Origin: Arthrobacter sp. 9AX
GTDB taxonomy: Bacteria; Actinomycetota; Actinomycetes; Actinomycetales; Micrococcaceae
DNA: 64,000 nucleotides
Direction: 5' to 3'
Assembly: GCF_902506095.1 (NCBI RefSeq)
Contig: NZ_LR733293.1
Span: 2,706,487-2,770,486, forward strand
The translations under genes were made by a program, and so were the position numbers. This document shows positions 54,717-63,711 of the stretch, piece by piece. Below the pieces are notes generated by a model. That model worked only from the letters and a program-made list of their open reading frames with translations, made no database searches and was not told the origin of the DNA. How positions within the stretch are numbered: position 1 is the stretch's first letter; each line of letters opens with the position of its first letter.

Positions 54717-56494
54717 GCGGTGTCCGCCAGCCGGGCCAGCCCCTCGGCGTGGGCGGCGAGGGACCCGGCGGAAGCGTCGGCGCTCTCCGGCAGGCGGGAC
54801 AGGAATTTCTGCTGTTCATCCTGCAGCAGCCGCTGGCAGCGGAGGTGCAGGTCCCCGCGCGCTTTTTCGGCCATCCGCCGGACCGCGTCCTCACCGAAGA
54901 CCGCCTCCAGCAGCCGTTGGCCCACCACGGCGGTTCCGCCCGCCACCCCCACTTCGAGTCCCGTCAGCCCGGCGGTCATCGAGAACACCACGATCATCAG
55001 GGCGGCGCCCAGTCCGTTGATCCCGAACGACAGCCAGCGTGCCTGGGTGCGTTTTCCCTGGCCCTCGGTGCGGATCAGTTCCATCAGGGCTTCCTGCCAG
55101 GCCCTGATTTCAGCAGCTGTCCGCTCCTCGAAGCCCGCGGTGGTTCCGGAGAGGTCGTCCGTTCCCAGCAGGTGGCGTCCGGCGGGGTCGGTCCGCCAGC
55201 GCTGGTCCGTGTCCTCGGCGGCAATTGCGGCTTCGTCCACGATGACCGCCTGCAGACCGGTCTCGATGGCCGCTTCGACCCGGATGGCCGGCGGCGGTTC
55301 TCCGCGGAAAAAGGCTCCCAGCCGGTCGCGGAAGCGGCCAACGTTCTGTTCGAGGCTCCGGAAGAACTCTCCGGTGCCCACGAAGTCCTGCCAGCGGGCC
55401 AGGACTTCGCCGCGAAGCAGCGAGCCGTCCTTGGTGGCTTCGAGGATGCGGTCAACCGCGGCGCTGTAGGCCGAAACAGCGGCGGCTTCGAGGTTGTCGG
55501 CGGCCCGCTGCTGCTCCCGGGCTGCCTGGGCCACCGCGGCGACGCGGCCGGACAGTGCCCTGACGGTTCCGTTCAGGGTGCGCCGGGCGATGGCGGACCG
55601 GCCGGCGGAATCTGCAGCAAGTTCCCCCAGCCAGGTCCGCAGCGGGAGGACTGTGCCGGCGGGCAGCATGCCCAGCGGGTCCAGCGGCGTTTCCGGGATG
55701 ATGAACAGCTGGGCGGAGCCCAGGCCTTCACGGTCCAGGAGGCCCCGGAGGTCCTCGCTCACATCCTGTTCGGCCCCTGCGGGGACACGGTCCAGCACCA
55801 CTGCCACCATGATGTCCCGGGCGGCGGCGTCGAGGAGCAGTTTCCAGGGAACGGCGTCTGCGTAACGGTTGGCGGTGGTGACGAAAATCCACAGGTCGGC
55901 AGCGGCGAGGAGCTGTCCGGCGAGCTTTCGGTTGTCATCCGAGATGGAGTCGACGTCGGGGGCGTCCAGGAGCGCGATTCCGGCTGGAACCGCAGGGTCG
56001 GCCACGAGGACGAGGGAGGACATTGCGCCGGGGTCAGGGATGGGGCCTGCATTGTTTGCCGGTACCGGGCCGGCGGCGACATATCCGCGGATCCTGCTGA
56101 GGGTGGGCAGGACACGCTGGCCCTCGAACCAGGCCGCCTCTGGCGGGTGGTGCAGGAGGATGGGCTGCCGGGTGGTGGGGCGGAGGGCCCCGGACCTGGT
56201 CACCGGGTGGCCCACCAGTGCGTTGACCAGCGTTGACTTGCCCGCTCCTGTTGAGCCCCCGACGACGGCGAGCAGGGGGGCATCCAGGCTGCGGTACCGC
56301 GGGAGGATGTAGTCGTCCAGCTGCGCAACAGCGCCGGCGGCATCACGCCGGGCCTGTTCCGCTTCGGGCAGGGCCAGCGGCAGCGCCGCGGCTGCAAGGT
56401 CGCCGCGCACCTCTTCCAGCAAGGCAACCGCCGCCAGCGTGGGCGGGGCCGGCTGTCCGCCGTGCGGTGGGTCCTGCTCGTTCCGGGAGGTCAC
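54713..56494 (-). CDS. Dynamin-like GTPase, first of a pair
   Basis: A 593-residue GTPase with G1 GGSTGAGKSTLVNALVG near residue 78, G3 DAPDVDS and a G4-like VLDRVP. After a long helical region comes a hydrophobic segment (FGINGLGAALMIVVFSMTAG) and a helical C-terminal tail. I set the start at GTG 56494; 47 in-frame codons upstream look non-coding. Annotated relatives are sometimes called ABC transporters by mistake. It overlaps the second GTPase by 4 nt, so the two are probably made in equal amounts and may form a heteromer. Confidence 0.8.
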   Translation of the reverse strand: MTSRNEQDPPHGGQPAPPTLAAVALLEEVRGDLAAAALPLALPEAEQARRDAAGAVAQLDDYILPRYRSLDAPLLAVVGGSTGAGKSTLVNALVGHPVTRSGALRPTTRQPILLHHPPEAAWFEGQRVLPTLSRIRGYVAAGPVPANNAGPIPDPGAMSSLVLVADPAVPAGIALLDAPDVDSISDDNRKLAGQLLAAADLWIFVTTANRYADAVPWKLLLDAAARDIMVAVVLDRVPAGAEQDVSEDLRGLLDREGLGSAQLFIIPETPLDPLGMLPAGTVLPLRTWLGELAADSAGRSAIARRTLNGTVRALSGRVAAVAQAAREQQRAADNLEAAAVSAYSAAVDRILEATKDGSLLRGEVLARWQDFVGTGEFFRSLEQNVGRFRDRLGAFFRGEPPPAIRVEAAIETGLQAVIVDEAAIAAEDTDQRWRTDPAGRHLLGTDDLSGTTAGFEERTAAEIRAWQEALMELIRTEGQGKRTQARWLSFGINGLGAALMIVVFSMTAGLTGLEVGVAGGTAVVGQRLLEAVFGEDAVRRMAEKARGDLHLRCQRLLQDEQQKFLSRLPESADASAGSLAAHAEGLARLADTA

Positions 56495-56725
56495 AGGATC
56501 ATCATGCCAGTTCAGGGCCGCGGGGGTACCGTTTCCCGCGGACGCGCGGTCACTTTTGGTCCGGATCTGATAAACGCTCGCGCACTCCCGGTCGGGATTT
56601 GCCAGAGGCGCGCTCTCGGCTGCCTGGCAGCGCACAGTCAGTGAGCGCGCGTCGCAGGAAAAGCCGCACCAATTGAGCGGGCGGTTGTAATAGAGCGAAG
56701 GAAATTTTGAATGTTGGGCGGTAAC

Positions 56726-56759
56726 AAAAAAATGGTCCCGGGCGTTTGCCCGGGACCAT
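56726..56759 (-). terminator. Intrinsic terminator after tRNA-Glu
   Basis: A 12-bp perfect stem (56732-56743 with 56748-56759), a 4-nt loop and a run of seven T on the minus strand lie 5 nt past the tRNA-Glu 3' end. Confidence 0.9.
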
Positions 56760-56764
56760 CTTGC

Positions 56765-56840
56765 TGGTGACCCCAGCGGGATTCGAACCCGCGTTACCGC
56801 CGTGAGAGGGCGGCGTACTAGGCCGCTATACGATGGGGCC
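56765..56840 (-). tRNA. tRNA-Glu (CUC)
   Basis: The minus strand folds as a normal cloverleaf with acceptor GGCCCCA paired to TGGGGTC, T-loop GGTTCGAATCC and anticodon CTC in the loop between CGCCGC and GCGGCG-type arms. CCA is encoded. A strong terminator follows directly. It will be charged by the GluRS encoded at 58508. Confidence 0.95.
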
Positions 56841-56978
56841 GTGTACTTTACCGTACGTCTGACCGGCGTTTCCGCTGGTCAAGCTCAATGATTGTTTCAC
56901 ACACTTCGCTGCAGTTTCAAATCGGCGGACCGGGTGAAACCTTCTGCTTTGTCCCAAATAATTGGGCTCTCAACAGAG

Positions 56979-57050
56979 CTGGGATACCAGGACTCGAACC
57001 TAGAATGACGGTACCAGAAACCGTAGTGTTGCCAATTACACCATATCCCA
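56979..57050 (-). tRNA. tRNA-Gln (CUG)
   Basis: The minus strand gives the tRNA-Gln pattern: acceptor TGGGATA with TATCCCA, TGGTGTAATTGGC D-arm, anticodon CTG in GGTTTCTGGTACC and T-arm AGGTTCGAGTCCT. CCA is not encoded. It lies 138 bp from tRNA-Glu on the same strand. A small hairpin (56965-56980 region) follows. Confidence 0.95.
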
Positions 57051-57230
57051 ATGGCACTTTCGGGCCGGTTTTCAGGGCGTTCTCCCTGCTCCGTGCGCCT
57101 CAGCACGAGAAATTACTTTACCCGAGACTTCCCCGTCGCACAAATCGGCGTCGTCCGGGGCCGGCGCAGAGCCGGCGGGCGATACACCCGAACCCTTGCC
57201 CACCATCCTCCCTATGGCTACTCTCGAGAC

Positions 57231-57246
57231 GTTACCCATCGGTAAC
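57231..57246. promoter_or_regulatory. TetR-type operator candidate upstream of the decayed gene
   Basis: The palindrome GTTACC-CATC-GGTAAC lies 20 bp ahead of the pseudogene. Sites of this form are common for TetR-family repressors. No tetR gene is adjacent. Confidence 0.5.
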
Positions 57247-57265
57247 ACACCCACGAGGATCAAAG

Positions 57266-57701
57266 GACCAGATCGCCGAGCTGGCCGACGGCGGCGGCCG
57301 GCCTATGCAGGGGCGGGGCAACCCGATGCAGGGGCAGCAAAGCTGAACGGCGGCGCAGAGGGCAGCTGAAGGCCGGAACGGAAAGGTTGAACACCGGTGC
57401 CGGCCAGTTGAACGACGGTGTGGGCCTGCGGAAGGCGGGCTTCGCGGCTTTGGCTGAGAAGCTCAATGCGACGGACCTGCAGAACCCGGGCGTGGTGCTG
57501 GGCACGTCCATGCTGGCGGACGGCAATGCACGGATCGCTGCCGGTACCCGCGAACTCCCTACGAAGGTGGCTGCCGTATCGCCGTCGTCCTGGCTGGACA
57601 ACCCGGCAATCGCGCTGCTGCTGATGGCACTCCTGCTGGGCGTCGCCGTCGTGGCCTACCTGGCCATTCGCCGGCGTGCTATAGCGCTGCGGGCCGGCTG
57701 A
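57266..57701 (+). pseudogene. Decayed YhgE/Pip-like membrane protein gene (C-terminal remnant)
   Basis: The stretch encodes pieces of Gly-rich coil repeats in three frames in turn: DQIAELADGGG (from 57266), then AGAGQPDAGAAKLNGGAEG (from 57307), then QLKAGTERLNTGAGQLNDGVG (from 57363), which runs on to a C-terminal membrane helix (LLLMALLLGVAVVAYLAI) and RRR tail. Such repeats and a final helix are typical of the C-terminal part of YhgE/Pip-family proteins. At least two frameshifts and loss of the N-terminal half make it a pseudogene. The last piece (104 codons from TTG 57387) might still be translated. Confidence 0.65.
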
Positions 57702-57770
57702 ACAGCACCCGATCCGGTGGACGCGGGCGCAGCGGCCCTTCATGAAGGCCGCGGCCCTGCGGTCCGAAGG

Positions 57771-58508
57771 TCAGCCCAGCAGCTGGGCGAGGGAAGCGAC
57801 CATGCCGCCGTCGAACCCCTCTACCGGCTCCCCCACGCGGTTGAGCCAAACACCCAGGAGGCCGGCCGCCGTCGAGCCTTCTGCATCCAGCAGCCGGTTG
57901 TCACCCACATACAGGGTGTGGGCGGGGTCCGTGCCCAGCAGGCGAACCCCTTCCAGGTAGATGGCCGGATCCGGTTTGGCCACGCCCAGGGTGTCCGTTC
58001 CCACCAGGCGGCGGACACGCTCCAGTCCCGCCCCGTCCAGCTTCGCGCGCTGGTAGTCGTGCACGTTGTTGCTGACCGCGCCGTAAGGAATGCCCGCCCG
58101 GTCCAGCCTGTCCAGCAACGGCATTACATCCGGAAACGGCTTCACGTAGGCGGGCTGCTTCTCCATATACGCGCTGAGCCATTGATGTGATTGCTCACCT
58201 TCGGCCAGTTCAACCCCGAAGTGTCCCAGGGCCGCGCGGCCGCGGAGCAGGCGCTGTTCGTTGAACGTCAGCTCACCGGCCAGGTAGCGGTCGTAGTAAT
58301 GCGTCGTCTCATGGGTGAAGATCCGCCCGAACCGCTCCCACCCGGCCTGGTCCAGGCCGGGGAGGAGGTGCTCACTGACTTCCCGCAGGGCGGTGGTCAT
58401 CGAGTATTCGAGGTCAACCAGGGTGTCATCGATGTCGAAGAGTACCCCCCGGACCGCGCCGAAGGGTGTCTCCAGGACGGCGCCCTCTGCCTGGCTGGGA
58501 GCCGTCAT
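57771..58508 (-). CDS. HAD family hydrolase
   Basis: A 245-residue haloacid-dehalogenase-type hydrolase. Motif I is LFDIDDTLVDLE, motif II is in YGAVSNNVHD, a Lys lies in GVAKPDPAIYLEG and motif IV is VGDNRLLDAEG. Phosphatase activity on an unknown small substrate is likely. The start overlaps the gltX stop (TGATG), so it is translated with gltX, an arrangement also seen in related actinobacteria. Confidence 0.9.
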   Translation of the reverse strand: MTAPSQAEGAVLETPFGAVRGVLFDIDDTLVDLEYSMTTALREVSEHLLPGLDQAGWERFGRIFTHETTHYYDRYLAGELTFNEQRLLRGRAALGHFGVELAEGEQSHQWLSAYMEKQPAYVKPFPDVMPLLDRLDRAGIPYGAVSNNVHDYQRAKLDGAGLERVRRLVGTDTLGVAKPDPAIYLEGVRLLGTDPAHTLYVGDNRLLDAEGSTAAGLLGVWLNRVGEPVEGFDGGMVASLAQLLG

Positions 58509-60022
58509 CAGCCGCGCAACGTCTTGAGCCGGCGCAGGGATGACTCCTTGCCGAGGATCACCATGGACTCGAACAGCGGAGGCGAGATGCGGCGGCCGGA
58601 AACCGCCGTGCGCACCGGCCCGAAGGCAAGGCGGGGTTTGATCCCCAGGTCCTCGACGAGGGCCTGCTTCAAGGCGGCCTGGATGGTCTCCGGGGACCAG
58701 TCCTCAAGGGGTTCGAGGGCCGCGATGGCGGCATCCAGGACTTCCGCCAGGTTCTCCGGCAGGCCCTTGAGGGCATCGGCGGCTACATCGACGGCGTCAT
58801 CGGCCTTGAAGAGGAAGGCCAGCATTTCGGGCGCCTCCCCCAGCAGGGTAATGCGCTCCTGGACCAGGGGTGCTGCCTCGGTAAGGATCTGCTCTTCACG
58901 GTCGGTCAGGATTTCACCCACCAGGCCGGCGGCGCGCAGATACGGGGCCAGGCGGTCGCGGAAAACCTCCGGTGCCAGCATCCGGACGTGCGTTCCGTTA
59001 ATCGCTTCTGCCTTCTTCAGGTCGAAGCGCGCCGGGTTGCCGAGCACATCGTGAATGTCGAAGTGCTCCACCAGCTGTTCAACGGTGAAGATGTCCTCAT
59101 CCGCGCTCAGCGACCAGCCCAGCAGGGACAGGTAGTTCAGCAGGCCTTCGGGAATGAAGCCTCGCTCCCGGTGCAGGAACAGGCTGGACTCCGGATCACG
59201 CTTGGAGAGCTTCTTGTTGCCCTGCCCCATCACGTACGGCAGGTGGCCGAACTCCGGCATGTACTGCGCCACACCCACTGCATACAGGGCCCGGTACAGG
59301 GCGATCTGCCGGGGCGTGGAGCTGAGCAGGTCTTCCCCGCGGAGCACGTGGGTGATGCCCATGAGGGCATCGTCCACGGGGTTGACCAGCGTGTACAGCG
59401 GCGCGCCGTTGGCGCGGACCACGGCGAAGTCCGGCACGGACCCGGCGCGGAAGGTGATGTCGCCGCGGACCAGGTCGGTGAAGGTGATGTCCTCGTCCGG
59501 CATGCGGAGGCGCAGTACAGCTTCGCGGCCCTCGGCCTTGTACTGGGCGAGCTGCTCCTCGGTCAGGTGGCGGTCGAAGCCGTCGTAGCCCAGCTTGGGG
59601 TCGCGCCCTGCCGCGCGGTGGCGGGCCTCGATTTCATCCGGCGTGGAGTAGGACTCGTAGATGAACCCGCCCTCCCGCAGGCGGGCAATCACATCCTGAT
59701 AAATGCCGCTGCGCTGCGACTGCCGGTAGGGCTCGTGCGGGCCGCCCACCTCGACGCCCTCATCCCAGTCGATGCCGAGCCACTTCAGGGCATCCAGCAA
59801 CTGGTGGTAGCTTTCCTCGCTGTCCCGAGCCGCGTCGGTGTCCTCGATCCGGAACACCATGGTGCCCTTGGTGTGGCGGGCGTAGGCCCAGTTGAACAGG
59901 GCGGTACGGATGAGCCCGACGTGCGGGGTGCCGGTAGGCGAAGGGCAGAAGCGCACCCTGACGGGCGTCTCCGCGGTGACGGGCGGGATGGAGGCAGCAT
60001 TCGACGCAGAAGCAATAGTCAT
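58508..60022 (-). CDS. gltX: Glutamyl-tRNA synthetase
   Basis: GltX charges tRNA-Glu and, in organisms without a glutaminyl-tRNA synthetase, also tRNA-Gln, which GatCAB then amidates. Actinobacteria generally work this way (established knowledge). The 504-residue product has the HIGH-like motif [18 protein letters not shown] near residue 27 and the KMSKS-like motif NKKLSKRD near residue 270. A GAAG site precedes the ATG. Both cognate tRNA types are encoded 1.5 kb away. Confidence 0.96.
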   Translation of the reverse strand: MTIASASNAASIPPVTAETPVRVRFCPSPTGTPHVGLIRTALFNWAYARHTKGTMVFRIEDTDAARDSEESYHQLLDALKWLGIDWDEGVEVGGPHEPYRQSQRSGIYQDVIARLREGGFIYESYSTPDEIEARHRAAGRDPKLGYDGFDRHLTEEQLAQYKAEGREAVLRLRMPDEDITFTDLVRGDITFRAGSVPDFAVVRANGAPLYTLVNPVDDALMGITHVLRGEDLLSSTPRQIALYRALYAVGVAQYMPEFGHLPYVMGQGNKKLSKRDPESSLFLHRERGFIPEGLLNYLSLLGWSLSADEDIFTVEQLVEHFDIHDVLGNPARFDLKKAEAINGTHVRMLAPEVFRDRLAPYLRAAGLVGEILTDREEQILTEAAPLVQERITLLGEAPEMLAFLFKADDAVDVAADALKGLPENLAEVLDAAIAALEPLEDWSPETIQAALKQALVEDLGIKPRLAFGPVRTAVSGRRISPPLFESMVILGKESSLRRLKTLRG

Positions 60023-60071
60023 AGTGGCTTCAACTTTACCGTCTGCCGCCTGCCGCCACCGCGGCAGGGGG

Positions 60072-60848
60072 TCAGCGGCGGACGATGGGGTTGGACAGGC
60101 GTCCGATGCCCTCGATCTCCACCTCGATGCGGTCGCCCGGGCTCACCAGGCCTACACCTGCCGGCGTCCCGGTCATGATGACGTCGCCGGGCAGCAGGGT
60201 GAAGGCCTGGGAGACCACGGACACCAGCTCGCGCACTCCCCTGATCATCTGGCTGGTGCTGCCGTCCTGCCGCAGTTCGCCGTTGAGCCGGGCCTGGATC
60301 CGGATGTCCTCCGGATCCAGCTCGGTCTCGATCCACGGACCGAGCGGCGCGGACGTGTCAAAGCCCTTGGCGCGGGTCCACTGGAGGTCGCTCTTTTGGA
60401 CGTCCCGGGCGGTGAGGTCGTTTCCGCAGGTGTAGCCGAAGATGACGTCGTCAACGCGGTCCTCGGGCACGTCCTTGCAGATCCGGCCGATGACTACGCA
60501 CAGTTCCGCTTCGAAGGAGACTTCCTCGGAGAACTCCGGCAGCACCACAGGATCATTCGGGCCAACGACGGCGGTGTTGGGCTTGAGGAAGAGGAGGGGC
60601 TGGGCCGGAATTTCGTTGCCGAGTTCGTGTGCATGCTCCACGAAGTTGCGGCCGACGCCGATCACCTTGCTGCGCGGAATGATGGGGGCGAGCAGCCGGA
60701 CGTCTTCCAGCTTGTGGCGGACGGAGGTACGCTCCACCCCGCTGAAGAAGGGGTCTCCATGGATGACAGTGACGACTTCACTGCCCGTGTCACCTTCAAC
60801 AACGCCGTAGAGGGGATCAGAATCGACGACAAACCTGGCAATACGCAT
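60072..60848 (-). CDS. Fumarylacetoacetate hydrolase family protein
   Basis: A 258-residue FAH-family enzyme. Metal-binding acidic residues are visible in [14 protein letters not shown] and [14 protein letters not shown], with [13 protein letters not shown] near the C-terminus. Family members hydrolyse C-C bonds or decarboxylate oxaloacetate-like acids; the true substrate is not clear. It lies upstream of gltX on the same strand with a 49-bp gap, the conserved order in actinobacteria. Confidence 0.9.
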   Translation of the reverse strand: MRIARFVVDSDPLYGVVEGDTGSEVVTVIHGDPFFSGVERTSVRHKLEDVRLLAPIIPRSKVIGVGRNFVEHAHELGNEIPAQPLLFLKPNTAVVGPNDPVVLPEFSEEVSFEAELCVVIGRICKDVPEDRVDDVIFGYTCGNDLTARDVQKSDLQWTRAKGFDTSAPLGPWIETELDPEDIRIQARLNGELRQDGSTSQMIRGVRELVSVVSQAFTLLPGDVIMTGTPAGVGLVSPGDRIEVEIEGIGRLSNPIVRR

Positions 60849-60889
60849 GGCTCCTACCCTACCTTCCCGACCGGCAGCGGCCGGGCAAG

Positions 60890-61693
60890 CTACTCCTTGG
60901 CCGCTTCCCGGCGCAGGTAGTCAAGCTGCGCCGCTACGGAGGTCTCAGCGGCACGCCGGACGGAAGGGTCGACGTCGGCATAGACGGCGTCGGTGACGTC
61001 ATCTGCGGCTGCGTCCCGGCCCAGCCCGTCCAAGGCCTCGCGGATCTGGGCCAGCCGTTCCATGCGGTGGCTGCGGTAGGCCTGCGCGATGTCCGCCACG
61101 GACGGCAGCACCGGCCCGTGCGCGGGAAGGACGGTTGCACGTCCCAGCGCTTCGAGCGTGTCCAGCGAGGCGAGGTAGTCCGCGAGGGTCCCGTCAGGAT
61201 AGTCGAGCATGGTGGTGCCGCGGCCCAGGATGGTGTCACCGGAAAGAACTGAACCGTGCGGGCCGTCGCCGGGGAGGTGGAAGCACACGGAATCCGAGGT
61301 ATGCCCCGGCGTGGCCACAACGCTGACCTTGAGGCCGGCGGCGGAAATCACCTCGCCGTCCACCAACGGCTCCCCTGTTCCATGGCAGTGCGCGGGGTCC
61401 GCGGCGCGGACGGGAGCCCCGGTCAGCTGGTGCAGCCGGGCAGAACCGGCGGTGTGGTCGGCGTGGCGGTGCGTGACGAGGATGAGTTCCACCGATCCGG
61501 CGCCGGCAAGGACCTGGAGGTGGGCTTCGTCCAGCGGCCCCGGATCCACCACCACCGCACCTGCATGGCCTGGCGCCCGCAAGACGTAGGAGTTCGTTCC
61601 GTCCAGGCTCATGGGCCCCGGGTTGGGTGCCAGGATGAACTGCGTCAGGGCCGAGCTGCGCTGGAGGACGGGGCCGGAAGCTGAAGTCACCAT
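60890..61693 (-). CDS. MBL-fold metallo-hydrolase
   Basis: A 267-residue metallo-beta-lactamase-fold protein, glyoxalase II or LACTB2-like. The metal site is complete: THRHADHTAG, then TPGHTSDS, SGDTILGRG and LPAHGPVLP. The C-terminal helical part (SHRMERLAQIREAL onward) resembles the winged-helix end of LACTB2-type proteins. I set the start at ATG 61693 with AAGATGGG ahead; a long frame upstream of it is antisense to another gene. Substrate unknown. Confidence 0.88.
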   Translation of the reverse strand: MVTSASGPVLQRSSALTQFILAPNPGPMSLDGTNSYVLRAPGHAGAVVVDPGPLDEAHLQVLAGAGSVELILVTHRHADHTAGSARLHQLTGAPVRAADPAHCHGTGEPLVDGEVISAAGLKVSVVATPGHTSDSVCFHLPGDGPHGSVLSGDTILGRGTTMLDYPDGTLADYLASLDTLEALGRATVLPAHGPVLPSVADIAQAYRSHRMERLAQIREALDGLGRDAAADDVTDAVYADVDPSVRRAAETSVAAQLDYLRREAAKE

Positions 61694-61813
61694 CCCATCT
61701 TTGCACCGGCTGGCCGCCCGCCGTCGAAATCCGGCTGGAATAGAACAGTCAACCTGCCGGGTTGTCTCCACTGAAGACCACATCACTCCACCAGGAAGCC
61801 GGACCCGCACACC

Positions 61814-62410
61814 ATGAGCGCAACAACAACACTCGCAGACCTCCTCGCCCACGCTGATGCCGCCGGCCACGACCATGCCGTGACAGAAAAGAACAGCGGG
61901 CTCCAGCACATCCACAACCACGCCACGGGAGGCATCGTCTGGTTTCCCACCTGGAAGAAATTCCGTGAGACGGCTGACTGGACGGAAGCTGTGGAGGGCG
62001 TTGCGGAGGGCCTGTCCGCGGCTCCGGTTACTGCTGAGGAGCAGGCGGCCGCCCTCCTGGCCGAAGAACTCGACGCCCTGCTGAAACGTGCCGCGGAGTC
62101 CCCGGATGCCGCCGTGTTCGCGGGCGGGAACCTCACGCACCACCTGACCCGGACCTGGGCGGTAAGTGACGCCGTCGCGAAGGCCACGGGCAAGGAGCTG
62201 GCTACCGGCTCCAGTACCCCGGCGTTCCTGGCCGACTATCCCTACGACGTCTACGCCCAGGACGGCGGCGTCTTTGCAACAGCCCTGTGGAACGACATCA
62301 TCGATGCCCGCCGCACCAGGGCCCTGGCTGACGAAGCCGCCCGGAAAGCCCTGAAGCCGGTCTCCCGCAAGGCCCTCAAGAACGCTGCCCGGAAGGCGTC
62401 CCGCCGCTGA
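61814..62410 (+). CDS. Hypothetical protein with basic C-terminal tail
   Basis: A 198-residue protein that I do not recognise. The N-terminal part has a His-rich patch (GLQHIHNHATGG) followed by IVWFPTWKKFRETADW. The middle is acidic and helical. The last 30 residues are strongly basic, with ALKPVSRKALKNAARKASRR, like a histone-H1-type tail, so nucleic acid binding is possible. AGGA lies upstream of the ATG, and codon use matches its neighbours. A strong terminator follows. Confidence 0.7.
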   Translation: MSATTTLADLLAHADAAGHDHAVTEKNSGLQHIHNHATGGIVWFPTWKKFRETADWTEAVEGVAEGLSAAPVTAEEQAAALLAEELDALLKRAAESPDAAVFAGGNLTHHLTRTWAVSDAVAKATGKELATGSSTPAFLADYPYDVYAQDGGVFATALWNDIIDARRTRALADEAARKALKPVSRKALKNAARKASRR

Positions 62411-62434
62411 CTCCACGCTCCCTGTATGGACGCA

Positions 62435-62473
62435 GACGGCGGCTGCCGGGACCAAAGCCCGGCAGCCGCCGTC
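62435..62473. terminator. Hairpin between the basic-tailed protein gene and ilvE
   Basis: A 16-bp perfect stem (62435-62450 with 62458-62473) and a 7-nt loop lie between the convergent genes. The stem is long and G+C-rich; T-runs are weak on both sides. Confidence 0.7.
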
Positions 62474-62494
62474 GTACGTCAGGAGTGCCCCGGA

Positions 62495-63607
62495 TCAGGC
62501 GAGGCGCGTAAGCCAGCCGTGGGTGTCGGGCACAGCGCCGGTCTGGATGCCGAGCAGCTGCTCGCGGATGGCCATGGTGGTCTCCCCCGCTTTGGCATCC
62601 TCGGAGCCGATGAACTCGGTGGTGTCCTTGAGCACGCCGATGGGGGTGATCACGGCCGCGGTGCCGCAGGCGAAGACCTCGGCGATCTCACCGGAGGCAA
62701 CGCCGTCGCGCCACTCATCCAGCGTGATCTTGCGTTCGGTCACCTCACGGCCCATGTCCTTGGCTACCTGGATCACGGACATCCGGGTGACGCCTTCCAG
62801 GATGGTGCCGGTCAGGGCCGGAGTCACCAGCGAACCGTCCTTCATCACGAAGAACACGTTCATGCCGCCCAGTTCTTCAACCGCGTCGTCATTGAAATGG
62901 TCGAGGAAAAGAACCTGCTTGCAGCCGTTGGCTTCGGCTTCCTGCTGCGCGATCAGCGATGCGGCATAATTGCCACCGCATTTCGCGTCGCCGGTGCCGC
63001 CGCGGCCCGCACGGGCGTACTCGCGGGAAATCCAGATGGAGACCGGCGTCAGTTCGCCGCCGAAGTAGTTGCCCGCGGGTGAGGCAATCACGCGGAAGGA
63101 CACCTCGCGGGCCGCGCGGACGCCCAGGAAAGCCTCCGTGGCGATCATGAACGGCCGCAGGTACAGCGCCTCGCCGTCGCCGCCGGGAACCCACTCCCTG
63201 TCGGCGGCCACCAGTTCGCGGATCGCTCCGAGGAAGTACTCTGCCGGCAGTTCCGGCAGCGCCAGCCTGCGGGCGGATTTGTTCAGGCGCGCCGCGTTGG
63301 CCTCGGGGCGGAACGTCCAGATGGAGCCGTCCGCGTGGCGGTAGGCCTTGAGCCCCTCAAAGATTTCCTGGCCGTAGTGGAAGACAGCGGCGGAGGGATC
63401 CAGGACGATCGGGCCGTACGCTTCAATACGGGCATTGTGCCAGCCGCCGTTGCCGTTCTCGTCCACGCTGTAGTCGACGATGGCGGTGTGGTCGGTGAAG
63501 TAATTGCCGAATCCCGGGTTCGCCAGGATGGCTGCACGCTCTTCAGCAGACTTCGGGTTGGCCGAGGGCTGCTGGCTAAATTCGACGCCATGGGCAGTCT
63601 GAGTCAT
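62495..63607 (-). CDS. ilvE: Branched-chain amino acid aminotransferase
   Basis: IlvE makes leucine, isoleucine and valine from their keto acids. The 370-residue product is fold-type IV; the PLP Lys is in GDAKCGGNYAASL, with FHYGQEIFEGLKAYR and EVFACGTAAVITPIG. ATG 63607 (MTQTAHGVEF) has GGAGG upstream; 15 codons before it are non-coding. It lies next to leuB, so the branched-chain genes here form two clusters with leuCD about 11 kb away. Confidence 0.95.
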   Translation of the reverse strand: MTQTAHGVEFSQQPSANPKSAEERAAILANPGFGNYFTDHTAIVDYSVDENGNGGWHNARIEAYGPIVLDPSAAVFHYGQEIFEGLKAYRHADGSIWTFRPEANAARLNKSARRLALPELPAEYFLGAIRELVAADREWVPGGDGEALYLRPFMIATEAFLGVRAAREVSFRVIASPAGNYFGGELTPVSIWISREYARAGRGGTGDAKCGGNYAASLIAQQEAEANGCKQVLFLDHFNDDAVEELGGMNVFFVMKDGSLVTPALTGTILEGVTRMSVIQVAKDMGREVTERKITLDEWRDGVASGEIAEVFACGTAAVITPIGVLKDTTEFIGSEDAKAGETTMAIREQLLGIQTGAVPDTHGWLTRLA

Positions 63608-63711
63608 GGTTCCTCCACGATCGGCCGCCTTGGTTTCAGCGTTGAACGGCAAGGCGGCATTTGGTGATTCGAGACAAGCTTACGCCCGTTGCCGGCAGGT
63701 CCCGGGCGCGG

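Noticed and set aside
56765..57050. tRNA genes as a phage attachment site
   Set aside because: No integrase or duplicated tRNA end was seen nearby; the adjacent pseudogene is explained by decay.
56888..57346. Open frame on the plus strand running through the tRNA-Gln gene
   Set aside because: It is antisense to a tRNA and only its last part reads as a fragment of the decayed gene.
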